DNA of 64,000 nucleotides from an uncultured Bacteroidia bacterium (GTDB taxonomy: Bacteria > Bacteroidota > Bacteroidia > Bacteroidales > F082): assembly GCA_902801465.1 (NCBI GenBank), contig CADCIH010000001.1:1-64000 (forward strand), written 5' to 3'. Positions 51,803-59,149 of the stretch are shown here, piece by piece (position 1 is the stretch's first letter; the number at the start of each line of letters is the position of its first letter). Below the pieces are notes generated by a model that was not told the origin of the DNA, ran no database searches, and worked only from the letters and a program-made list of their open reading frames with translations. A program made the translations under genes and the position numbers.

Positions 51803-54112
51803 ATGCGTAAACTTTTTTTCATGGCTTTCCTGCTCTTGCTGGCGTTGCCCGCATGGGCTACCCATCAACGTGCCGCTGAGATCACATACGAGTGGAAGGG
51901 CGGCAATGCATACGAGTTTACGCTTACCTGTTATACCTACACCCCCAGTCTGGCAGGCATGCAACGCGACTCGCTCTTGGTGATGTGGGGCGACGGCTTC
52001 GGAGACTATGTTCCGCGCGTAGTCTACCAAAACCTCGGCGACGACTATACCTTAAACGTGTATCGTATGGTTCACAATTACTCATCGTCAGGCTCTTATG
52101 TGATCAGCATGGAGGACCCCGACCGCAACTACGGCGTGGTCAACGTGCCTAACTCTGTCAGCGTACCCATGTATATCGAGACGGAACTCGTCGTCAACCC
52201 CTTCCTGGGTTACAACAACTCGGTACAACTGCTCAACCCACCTGTCGACAAGGGCTGTGTGGGCAAACCGTTCTACCACAACCCTTCGGCATACGACCCT
52301 GATGGCGACAGCCTTAGCTATCGCCTAGTGCCTTGCAAGGGCGTCAACGGAGAGGACATCCCTGGATATGCTTACCCCCAGACGTCGAGCCTTTTCGATA
52401 TCGATCCCGTCACGGGCGTGCTGCAATGGGAAAACCCCATGCTTCAAGGAGAATACAACGTGGCCATACTCATCGAAGAGTGGCGCCATGGCGTGAAGAT
52501 CGGATCAGTCATCCGTGATATGCAGATATTAATTAATGCCTGTAACAACAACCTTCCTCAAATTAATATGATTAGCGACACTTGTGTTGTTGCAGGTAGC
52601 ACGATTGATTTCGTTGTCACCGGCTCTGATCCTGATGGCAACCAAGTGACATTGGAGGCTTCCGGCGCGCCTTTCCAACTGGCTGTCAGCCCAGCTGTGA
52701 TGACACCGCCTACCGATCATGGCCTAAACCCTGCTTTTGAGTTCACCTGGCAAACCCAATGCAGCCACATCCGTAAGATGCCATATCAGGTGGTTATCCA
52801 TGCCAAAGACGACTCGTTCCCCATCCCGCTCTCGAATGTCCGTGCAGTCAATATCACAGTGATCGGTCCCGCGGTGGAGAACCTCCTAGTTGAAAACGGA
52901 AAACGTAAAACGGATAGTTCTCCGTTCTCCGTTATCAGTTTTCAACTTTCCTGGTCTCCCTATGCCTATTGTGCCAATGCCAAAGCGATGCGTGTGTATC
53001 GCCGTATGGGATCCAACCCATACGAACCGGATTATTGTGAGACGGGTGTGCGTCCTGGCTATCAGCTCATCGCCGAACTCCCCGCCAACGCTACGTCATA
53101 TATCGACGACAATGGAGGAATCGCCTTCGAACAAGGAGTGGATTACTGCTATCGTGTGGTGGCGCTCTTTAACGATGGCGCCGAGAGCCGCCCGAGCAAT
53201 GAGGCCTGCGTGATGATTCCGAATAACCAACCGCTGGTGACGCGCGTCTCTAACGACGAGGGGGACCTTCTCAATGGTACAATGCTGGTTGAATGGACAA
53301 AACCTCAGGAAATCGATCCCCAATTCGTTGAACCTTATACCTATCGCCTGATCCGTAACCTCGATGGGGTGGAAAGCACTGTCTATTCAGGCCAGGAAGC
53401 CTCCTATCATGATACGGAAGTGAATCTTGCCGATGTGCAATCGCTCTCGTATAAAGTGGAAATGAAAGACGCGAACCAGACCGTGATGGGTACGAGTACT
53501 CCTGCCGGAGCAGTGCTTCTTGCTGGTGTCGGTGGCGACAAGACGGCATTGTTGAATTGGACCGAAACGGTTCCCTGGGTGATCGACAGCACCGAGGTGT
53601 TCAAAAAAATCGATACAGTCTTTGTGAAAATGGCAAGCACTACAGCGATGGAATACACCGATGTCCATGTCGTGAACGAAGTCACCTATCAGTATTATGT
53701 GCGTACTTTTGGACACTACACGTTGGAAGGTCTGCCCCGTCCACTGGTGAATTATTCTGCCATCGTCGAGGTGAAACCCACCGAGGAAGAGCCGGAGCCA
53801 GAACCTGATGAGCCCGTGTATGTGTTGCCCAATGTGTTCACCCCGAACGGCGATGGGATTAATGATGTGTTCGTCCCCAAAGAGATCACGCCTGATTTGA
53901 TCAACCGTGTGGAGATGCATATCTTCAACCGTTGGGGTCGTTTCGTGTACAACACCAACGACATCTTCATCAATTGGGACGGACGTGCCTCTGGTAGTGG
54001 ACAGCCCTGCTCCCCGGGAACTTATTTCTATGTCTGCGACGTGGAAATGCAAACCCCCGAAGGGCCTGTCTCCAAGCGACTTCAGGGAAGCGTTATGATA
54101 ATTAGGAATTAA
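51803..54112 (+). CDS. secreted protein with T9SS type B (gliding-associated) C-terminal domain
   Basis: Protein of 769 residues with signal peptide MRKLFFMAFLLLLALPAWA. The mature part has several Ig/cadherin-like repeats (YDPDGDSLSYRLVPC, GSDPDGNQVTLEA) and fibronectin-like segments. The end, VLPNVFTPNGDGINDVFVP...MHIFNRWGRFVY...WDGRASG...GTYFYVCDV, is the CHU_C/type B sorting signal of the type IX secretion system, so it should be exported to the cell surface. A heptamer-repeat insertion is translated in frame near residues 364-381. No T9SS machinery gene is in the window. Confidence 0.9.
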   Translation: MRKLFFMAFLLLLALPAWATHQRAAEITYEWKGGNAYEFTLTCYTYTPSLAGMQRDSLLVMWGDGFGDYVPRVVYQNLGDDYTLNVYRMVHNYSSSGSYVISMEDPDRNYGVVNVPNSVSVPMYIETELVVNPFLGYNNSVQLLNPPVDKGCVGKPFYHNPSAYDPDGDSLSYRLVPCKGVNGEDIPGYAYPQTSSLFDIDPVTGVLQWENPMLQGEYNVAILIEEWRHGVKIGSVIRDMQILINACNNNLPQINMISDTCVVAGSTIDFVVTGSDPDGNQVTLEASGAPFQLAVSPAVMTPPTDHGLNPAFEFTWQTQCSHIRKMPYQVVIHAKDDSFPIPLSNVRAVNITVIGPAVENLLVENGKRKTDSSPFSVISFQLSWSPYAYCANAKAMRVYRRMGSNPYEPDYCETGVRPGYQLIAELPANATSYIDDNGGIAFEQGVDYCYRVVALFNDGAESRPSNEACVMIPNNQPLVTRVSNDEGDLLNGTMLVEWTKPQEIDPQFVEPYTYRLIRNLDGVESTVYSGQEASYHDTEVNLADVQSLSYKVEMKDANQTVMGTSTPAGAVLLAGVGGDKTALLNWTETVPWVIDSTEVFKKIDTVFVKMASTTAMEYTDVHVVNEVTYQYYVRTFGHYTLEGLPRPLVNYSAIVEVKPTEEEPEPEPDEPVYVLPNVFTPNGDGINDVFVPKEITPDLINRVEMHIFNRWGRFVYNTNDIFINWDGRASGSGQPCSPGTYFYVCDVEMQTPEGPVSKRLQGSVMIIRN
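52891..52944. repeat. heptamer-unit inverted repeat inside the T9SS protein gene
   Basis: Left arm TGAAAAC, GGAAAAC, GTAAAAC, GGATAGT (52891-52918); right arm CCGTTCT, CCGTTAT, CAGTTTT (52922-52942). Translated as ENGKRKTDSSPFSVISFQ, nearly the same peptide as in murE ([16 protein letters not shown]). Confidence 0.88.
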
Positions 54113-54189
54113 GAATTAGGAATTCGGAATGTAGAGAGTTCTCGCTATAGATCTTTTAATTCCGAATTCCGAATTCCTAATTCTTAATT
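54101..54189. repeat. heptamer-unit inverted repeat between the T9SS gene and gapA
   Basis: Left arm ATTAGG, AATTAAG, AATTAGG, AATTCGG, AATGTAG; right arm AATTCCG, AATTCCG, AATTCCT, AATTCTT. The stop codon of the upstream gene (54110-54112) lies in the left arm. It stands between convergent genes and may act as a transcription end. Confidence 0.85.
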
Positions 54190-54193
54190 CAAA

Positions 54194-55201
54194 TCAGTAT
54201 TTCATCATCTCAATGAGGTCCACCATTCTGTTGGAGTAGCCCCATTCGTTGTCGTACCACGACATGATCTTCACCATCTTGCCCATCACCATGGTGCTTT
54301 GGGCGTCGAAGATGCTGCTGTGTGGGTTGTGGATGACATCGCAGCTGACGATCGGGTCCTCAGTGTATTCGAGCACACCTTTCATCGGGCCTTCGGCGGC
54401 TTCCTTCATGGCGGCGTTGATCTCTTCCTTGGTGGCTTCGGTCTTCAAGGTGCAGACGAGGTCGACCAGAGAACCGGTGGGTGTAGGAACACGCACGGCG
54501 ATGCCGTCAAGCTTGCCGTTGAGGTCGGGGATGACGATGCCTACTGCCTTGGCAGCACCAGTGGTGGTGGGTATCTGCGACATGGCGGCGCTACGGGCGC
54601 GGCGGAGGTCGCTATGCGGACCGTCGAGGATCACCTGGTCGTTGGTGTAGCTGTGGATGGTGGTGATGTAACCCTGCTCGATGCCGAAGCGGTCGTTCAG
54701 GACCTTGGCCACAGGAGCCAGGCAGTTGGTGGTGCATGAGGCGTTGCTCACGCACTCAATGTCGTCGGTGAGTTCATGGTTGTTCACGCCGACCACGATG
54801 GTGGCATCGATGGCATCCTTAGAAGGGGCGGAGAGGATGACCTTCTTGGCACCGTTCTTCAGGTGGTCGCCATAGCCGCCCTTGCTGCTTTCCTTCGAGC
54901 GGAACACGCCAGTGGATTCAACCACCACGTCGGGGGTCTTGCCCCACTTGATGTTCAAAGGAGAGCGTTCGGCAGTGACAGGAACTCTCACGCCGTTGAC
55001 AATCAGCGCGGTCTCGTCGTACTCCACAGTGCCAGGAAACTTACCCTGGGTGGAGTCGTATTTCAACAGGTGGGCCAACACCTTGGTGCTCGTCAGGTCG
55101 TTGACGCCCACGATTTCAAGATTCGGACGTTCGCAGATGATGCGGAACACGTTGCGGCCGATACGGCCGAAACCATTGATACCTACTTTAATCTTTTCCA
55201 T
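54194..55201 (-). CDS. gapA: glyceraldehyde-3-phosphate dehydrogenase
   Basis: Glycolytic enzyme that makes 1,3-bisphosphoglycerate with NAD+. The 335 residues begin KIKVGINGFGRIGRNVFRI and include the catalytic block SNASCTTNCLAP near residue 150 and SYDNEWGYS-type WYDNEWGYSNRMVDLI at the end. The start at 55201 was chosen over an in-frame one 13 codons upstream, since the conserved domain begins at MEKIK. Confidence 0.98.
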   Translation of the reverse strand: MEKIKVGINGFGRIGRNVFRIICERPNLEIVGVNDLTSTKVLAHLLKYDSTQGKFPGTVEYDETALIVNGVRVPVTAERSPLNIKWGKTPDVVVESTGVFRSKESSKGGYGDHLKNGAKKVILSAPSKDAIDATIVVGVNNHELTDDIECVSNASCTTNCLAPVAKVLNDRFGIEQGYITTIHSYTNDQVILDGPHSDLRRARSAAMSQIPTTTGAAKAVGIVIPDLNGKLDGIAVRVPTPTGSLVDLVCTLKTEATKEEINAAMKEAAEGPMKGVLEYTEDPIVSCDVIHNPHSSIFDAQSTMVMGKMVKIMSWYDNEWGYSNRMVDLIEMMKY

Positions 55202-55282
55202 TTTTGTAAATTTATGATTTCTAATTTTTAAGTTGTCCACGTATTTCTTCTATCAAACATGGCTTCCATAGGATATTTTTTG

Positions 55283-55440
55283 CAAAACTACGATTTTTTT
55301 TGCGAAAAAAATTGCTTTATTGCGAAATTTCCTTTTTATTACGTTCTGAATGGAAGACAATATATGCTTGTTTTGGGAAGTAATTCCACTATGGTTTTTT
55401 CGCTTAAAAAGATGCTTGTGTATGTTTTTTTGTAATTTTG
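55283..55440. promoter_or_regulatory. promoters between gapA and the AraC-type gene
   Basis: Minus strand TAGTTTTG at 55290-55283 for gapA, leaving an 81-nt leader. Plus strand TAATTTTG at 55433-55440 for the AraC-type gene, 22 bp before its ATG. The 261-bp gap is otherwise AT-rich with T and A runs and holds no recognisable gene. Confidence 0.45.
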
Positions 55441-55462
55441 CCGCTTCAAAATTAAAAAAACA

Positions 55463-56614
55463 ATGAATAGTGTTGGTGATTTACTTTATATCATGCTCTA
55501 TGGTGGAGCGACCATGGCATCACTCATCGCCTGCCTCTATTTGTTGCTGCGCAAAGGCAATGCCTTCGCGCCCGATGTCACGCCACCACTGACGTTGCGT
55601 CGCTGGGCTGCGGCATTCTTTGCCGTGTCATGTCTGGGCCATTTTTGGTGGCTTCTTTTGTACTTCTATTCCAGGCATCTCAACATGATTGGCGTTATGG
55701 TGGCTTCTGTGCTCGATATCAGGCATTTCAACATGATTGGCGTTATGGTGGCTTCTGTGCTCGACTGCGTGGGGATGCTCACCACGATTACAGGCACGCT
55801 GTTAGCCATGCTCCAAGACCGCAAGCGGCCTCTCTGGCCTGTCGTCATAGCGACTATGCCATACGCGGTACTATGGGCGTTGCACCTTGCCTATCCTGAT
55901 GGCCTTTTCCTCGACATGGCCATCGCATACATGGTGTTGTCCTGTGTGCTCTTAACCGTTTATCTGGTGTTTGCCGCCTGGCGATACAGGCACTGGCTGT
56001 GCGACAACTATGCCGACTTGGAGCATAAGGAGATAAGGTCGAGCTATATAATGATCTTCATCACCGTACTGCTGCTCATCCTCTTTTTCGGGTTCGAAAG
56101 CCGCTACAAGGTCATCGGCTTTATCGTGCAATTCCTCGAGATTCCTTTCTTCGGTCTCATGCTGTGGAGGGTGGAGACGCTGCAACAATTGGATGGCATG
56201 ACTGGCGTCGACACGGAAGATCCCCTTCCTGCCGAACCTGAAGAAACGGCTCCATTAGCCACGCTCTCCGGCATAGGAGCCCTGCTTAAGCGACATTGTG
56301 AGGATGCCCAACTTTACTTGAAGCAAGACCTTTCACTTTCCCAACTCTCGCAGACCATTGGCACCAATCACTATTACCTCAGCCAGTATTTCACCCAGCA
56401 GGGCCTGACCTACAACGCCTACATCAACGGTCTGCGCATCAACCATTTTATCAACCTTTACCATGAAGCCGTCGCCACGCAACGTTCTTTCACTGCCCAG
56501 CAGCTGGCCTCCGAGAGCGGCTTCCGAAGCTACAGCACCTTCAGTGCGGCCTTCAAACAACGCATTGGACAGACCGTGACGGCCTGGATGCGCGACACCA
56601 CTGGCGTGGAATAA
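55463..56614 (+). CDS. membrane-anchored AraC-family regulator with internal duplication
   Basis: Protein of 383 residues. The N-terminal part has six or seven hydrophobic helices (LYIMLYGGATMASLIACLYLL to FLEIPFFGLMLW). The C-terminal domain is a double helix-turn-helix of AraC type: LSLSQLSQTIGTNHYYLSQYFTQQGLTYNAYINGLRI and QLASESGFRSYSTFSAAFKQRIGQTVTAW. The membrane part contains a perfect-length in-frame duplication of 16 residues (RHLNMIGVMVASVLDI / RHFNMIGVMVASVLDC). The gene stands before a region with phased direct repeats and two exported-protein genes, which are likely targets. Confidence 0.87.
   Translation: MNSVGDLLYIMLYGGATMASLIACLYLLLRKGNAFAPDVTPPLTLRRWAAAFFAVSCLGHFWWLLLYFYSRHLNMIGVMVASVLDIRHFNMIGVMVASVLDCVGMLTTITGTLLAMLQDRKRPLWPVVIATMPYAVLWALHLAYPDGLFLDMAIAYMVLSCVLLTVYLVFAAWRYRHWLCDNYADLEHKEIRSSYIMIFITVLLLILFFGFESRYKVIGFIVQFLEIPFFGLMLWRVETLQQLDGMTGVDTEDPLPAEPEETAPLATLSGIGALLKRHCEDAQLYLKQDLSLSQLSQTIGTNHYYLSQYFTQQGLTYNAYINGLRINHFINLYHEAVATQRSFTAQQLASESGFRSYSTFSAAFKQRIGQTVTAWMRDTTGVE
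55673..55768. repeat. 48-bp tandem duplication in the AraC-type gene
   Basis: 55673-55720 and 55721-55768 are near-identical, differing at about four positions. It keeps the frame (16 codons) and doubles a hydrophobic segment of a membrane helix. Confidence 0.92.
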
Positions 56615-56647
56615 CAGCCCCCAATTACCTTCTTGTTTGACTTTCAA

Positions 56648-56740
56648 AATCCGCAAAGTCCGATCTGTAGAATCTGCAAAAACGGTTTCAGAATCTGCAA
56701 TTATTGCTGATTTTGCAAAACTTGTTTTGGGATTTGCAAA
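56648..56740 (+). promoter_or_regulatory. five phased direct repeats, probable regulator binding sites
   Basis: AATCCGCAAA (56648), AATCTGCAAA (56671), AATCTGCAAT (56692), ATTTTGCAAA (56710) and GATTTGCAAA (56731) recur at 18-23 bp, about two helical turns. They lie upstream of the -7 box at 56776, directly after the AraC-type gene. Binding by that regulator is an inference. Confidence 0.6.
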
Positions 56741-56775
56741 ACCTTCGGAAGGAGGTTTTGGGTTGGGTCAAATGG

Positions 56776-56783
56776 ACTATTTT
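56776..56783 (+). promoter_or_regulatory. -7 box for the exported-protein genes
   Basis: TATTTTTG, with TTTG at 56757-56760 as a possible -33 (15-bp spacer, short). It is followed by a leader of about 85 nt. Confidence 0.45.
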
Positions 56784-56803
56784 TGCAGCATCAAAAAAAC
56801 ATG

Positions 56804-56854
56804 ATTATTTAATTTTTATTAACATTTTATTTAATTTTTATTAACATTTTATTT
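56804..56854. repeat. 22-bp AT-rich tandem repeat in the leader
   Basis: TATTTAATTTTTATTAACATTT occurs at 56804-56825 and 56826-56847, with a partial third copy (TATTTAA). It is in the 5' leader of the exported-protein gene. Confidence 0.85.
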
Positions 56855-56873
56855 AAAACAAATTTTCAAACCA

Positions 56874-57227
56874 ATGTTCAAAAACACAAAAAAGCGGAAA
56901 GCCGCAGTGCTTTTCCTCGGATTGGCAGCCTTGATGGTGCCGTCCACTACGCTGATGGCCCAATACGATGGCAATGGCGGATTGTTTGGCTTGGGTAACA
57001 AGGCGGAGAGCGGCGTGCAGCGCGACGGAGGCCTTTTAGGCAGCTCATCGGGCACCGGCACTGGCTTCAACATCTCGGTCGAACAGTTCGGCGGCGAGAA
57101 TGGCGGTGGCCAGGGAGGCTTCAACATCGGCACCGAGCAATTTGGCGCCCCGCTTGGCAGCGGACTTTTCATCATGGCTGCGGCTGGCGCGGCCTACGCA
57201 TTTTCAAAAAAACGTAAAAAAAAGTAA
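56874..57227 (+). CDS. small exported Gly-rich protein with C-terminal anchor
   Basis: Protein of 117 residues, family not recognised. It has a signal peptide ending near LMAQ, a Gly/Asn/Gln-rich middle with two similar units (GFNISVEQFGGENG and GFNIGTEQFGAPLG), then a hydrophobic segment (SGLFIMAAAGAAYAF) and a basic tail (SKKRKKK). This tripartite end resembles C-terminal anchoring or sorting signals. It is 26 bp upstream of the lipoprotein gene and probably cotranscribed under the AraC-type regulator. Confidence 0.7.
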   Translation: MFKNTKKRKAAVLFLGLAALMVPSTTLMAQYDGNGGLFGLGNKAESGVQRDGGLLGSSSGTGTGFNISVEQFGGENGGGQGGFNIGTEQFGAPLGSGLFIMAAAGAAYAFSKKRKKK

Positions 57228-57253
57228 ACAACAAAAAATTGCATCAATCTACA

Positions 57254-58948
57254 ATGAAGAAACTTAGTACAATCATCATGGCTTTGGCTCTCGTGCTTGG
57301 TATGAGCCAATGCAAGAAAGAGCAAACGCCCACCACGGACAACACCACGCCTACCAACCCGGGGGTTCACATCACCGTGAACGTGGGCGACCAGGACGGC
57401 AAGGACGGCAAGGACAATAACGGCGAAAAACACAACATCGCCCCAGAATACGGTCTGTTTGCCTTCTCCAACGATGACGTCCTCTATGTGGGCCACAACG
57501 GCCAATATGTGGGTTCGCTGACGTTCAACAACGGCTTTTTCAGTGGCACCATCTACCCGGACCCAAACGTCACCAACAAGCCCCTGCACTTCTACTTCGT
57601 AGGCAACGCGGCGGTTACCGGAACGCCTGTGGAGAATGAAACCACTTCGCTCAGCATCAGCATTGCTGACCAACACGAGAACCTGCCCGTGCTTTCCTAC
57701 GGCGCTTCCACCAAGCCTTTTACCAGCACAGGTACCACCTATTCCGCCACGCTGAAGAACAAGTGTGCCTTGGTGAAGTTATCTCTCTCGAATCCGACAA
57801 CAGAAACTGTTACCCTGTCGGACGTGCCTACTGTGGCAACCGTCAACTTTGCCGATTCTACTAATGCCATCGTGGCTACTAACCTCGAAGATCTTCATGA
57901 CATTACCCTTAGATACGACGCGAATTGGAATGAAAACCTTAGATGGGTCATCCTGCTGCCTGGCACTAACCTTTCTAACTGCGGTGTGACTTGGCAAGGT
58001 GAGGGCAACATGCCTGCCATGGAGAACAACACCTATGTCAACGCTAATCTCCAACTCAACAATCCTGCTCCCGTGCCTGATGCGCCTGATGCCCAGTATG
58101 CTGTCAAGACAAGTGGTGGCGAATTGACCCAATTCTCGGTGAGTGCGAACAAGAAGGTCTATTTCTCGAGGGCCAACTTGAAGTGTGACGCAGCTAACAC
58201 CAGTGATTTGGTGTGGGGCTTCCACGAAAACCAGACTGACGAGTGCCCTTCTAATGGTGACAATACTACGGGTAATACTACAAGTGGGGTTAATTTAGAT
58301 GGTGGCACTGTAATGGATCGATTCACCTGGGGATTAAATGACCTTACTAAAGTAACAGAAACCGATTGGGTGGACGGATCAAGGAACCTGAGCCGGGCTG
58401 ATGGAAATGACTGGGGGTGTGCACTCATAGGGACTGGCTATGGCGACAATTGGCGTACGCTGACGGCAGACGAATGGGAATACCTTCTCAAATCGAGAAC
58501 AGGTAAACGTTTCTTGAAGGTAACTTGGAAGCAGATGGGCGGATTTTCTAATTACGGCGAATATGACTTAGTGACGGTAAATGGCATCTTTATAGCGCCT
58601 GATGACTATAACGGCGGATCCGCTTCTTCTTTGACATGGAACAATGAAACTACAGCTACATTTATAAAGATCGCTGTGGTGAATGCTCTTCTTGCTGACG
58701 GATGTGTGTTCCTGCCTGCTAACGGCTACCGTTATAATAATTATTACTATGAGTACAATTACCATTATGAGAATGGCGACTGGATGACAGGTAATTATTG
58801 GTCGACCACTGGTGGGACACAGCAACCTGGTTCGACGCAAGTTCCACAAGCGACGGCTTTCCGCTTTGAAAAATGGTCAATTCCTTATAAGAGTTACCCA
58901 CAACGCGATCGTGGCATGTGTGTCCGTTTGGTGTGGGATGCCAACTAA
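57254..58948 (+). CDS. lipoprotein with fimbrillin-like and C-terminal FSU/lectin-like domains
   Basis: Protein of 564 residues with a lipoprotein signal (ALALVLGMSQC). The first part (residues of about 30-270) looks like a fimbrillin-type beta domain: YGLFAFSNDD, LHFYFVGNA, CALVKLSLSNPTTETVTLS, LRWVILLPGTN. From QFSVSANKKVYFSRANLKC onward it resembles the Bacteroidota/Fibrobacter major paralogous domain, a C-type-lectin-like fold: WRTLTADEWEYLLKSR, GNYWSTTGG, AFRFEKW, RGMCVRLVWD. The role is probably surface binding or assembly. A Tyr/Asn-rich segment (NNYYYEYNYHYENGDW) lies at the predicted exposed loop. Confidence 0.72.
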   Translation: MKKLSTIIMALALVLGMSQCKKEQTPTTDNTTPTNPGVHITVNVGDQDGKDGKDNNGEKHNIAPEYGLFAFSNDDVLYVGHNGQYVGSLTFNNGFFSGTIYPDPNVTNKPLHFYFVGNAAVTGTPVENETTSLSISIADQHENLPVLSYGASTKPFTSTGTTYSATLKNKCALVKLSLSNPTTETVTLSDVPTVATVNFADSTNAIVATNLEDLHDITLRYDANWNENLRWVILLPGTNLSNCGVTWQGEGNMPAMENNTYVNANLQLNNPAPVPDAPDAQYAVKTSGGELTQFSVSANKKVYFSRANLKCDAANTSDLVWGFHENQTDECPSNGDNTTGNTTSGVNLDGGTVMDRFTWGLNDLTKVTETDWVDGSRNLSRADGNDWGCALIGTGYGDNWRTLTADEWEYLLKSRTGKRFLKVTWKQMGGFSNYGEYDLVTVNGIFIAPDDYNGGSASSLTWNNETTATFIKIAVVNALLADGCVFLPANGYRYNNYYYEYNYHYENGDWMTGNYWSTTGGTQQPGSTQVPQATAFRFEKWSIPYKSYPQRDRGMCVRLVWDAN

Positions 58949-58961
58949 GCGGTTCTCAAGG

Positions 58962-59052
58962 AGGCGGGATTTCCGATTCCGCCAGCCGGGGGAAGGGAGA
59001 TTTGCCATTCCCGCATGAAGATTGTAGAGACGTCACAGTGTGGCGTCTCTAC
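58962..59052. repeat. palindromes after the lipoprotein gene
   Basis: Near-palindrome GGCGGGA-7 nt-TTCCGCC around 58963-58983, and GTAGAGACG (59024-59032) paired with CGTCTCTAC (59044-59052). The latter resembles a dispersed repeat known from many Bacteroidota genomes (untested memory). Confidence 0.55.
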
Positions 59053-59056
59053 CATT

Positions 59057-59107
59057 CCGTCCTCCCGCTCCCTGCCAATCCTCGGAGCGGGAGGACGGAT
59101 TTTTTTG
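59057..59107 (+). terminator. strong rho-independent terminator
   Basis: CCGTCCTCCCGCTCC (59057-59071) pairs with GGAGCGGGAGGACGG (59084-59098), followed by ATTTTTTT. Confidence 0.92.
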
Positions 59108-59149
59108 TGTGGTCATTTCCTGGCGGTGAGGCTGGAGGAATAAGCATTT

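Noticed and set aside
58730-58948. Possible diversity-generating retroelement variable region in the lectin-like lipoprotein
   Set aside because: The Tyr/Asn-rich, adenine-rich patch is suggestive, but no reverse transcriptase, template repeat or accessory gene is in the window.
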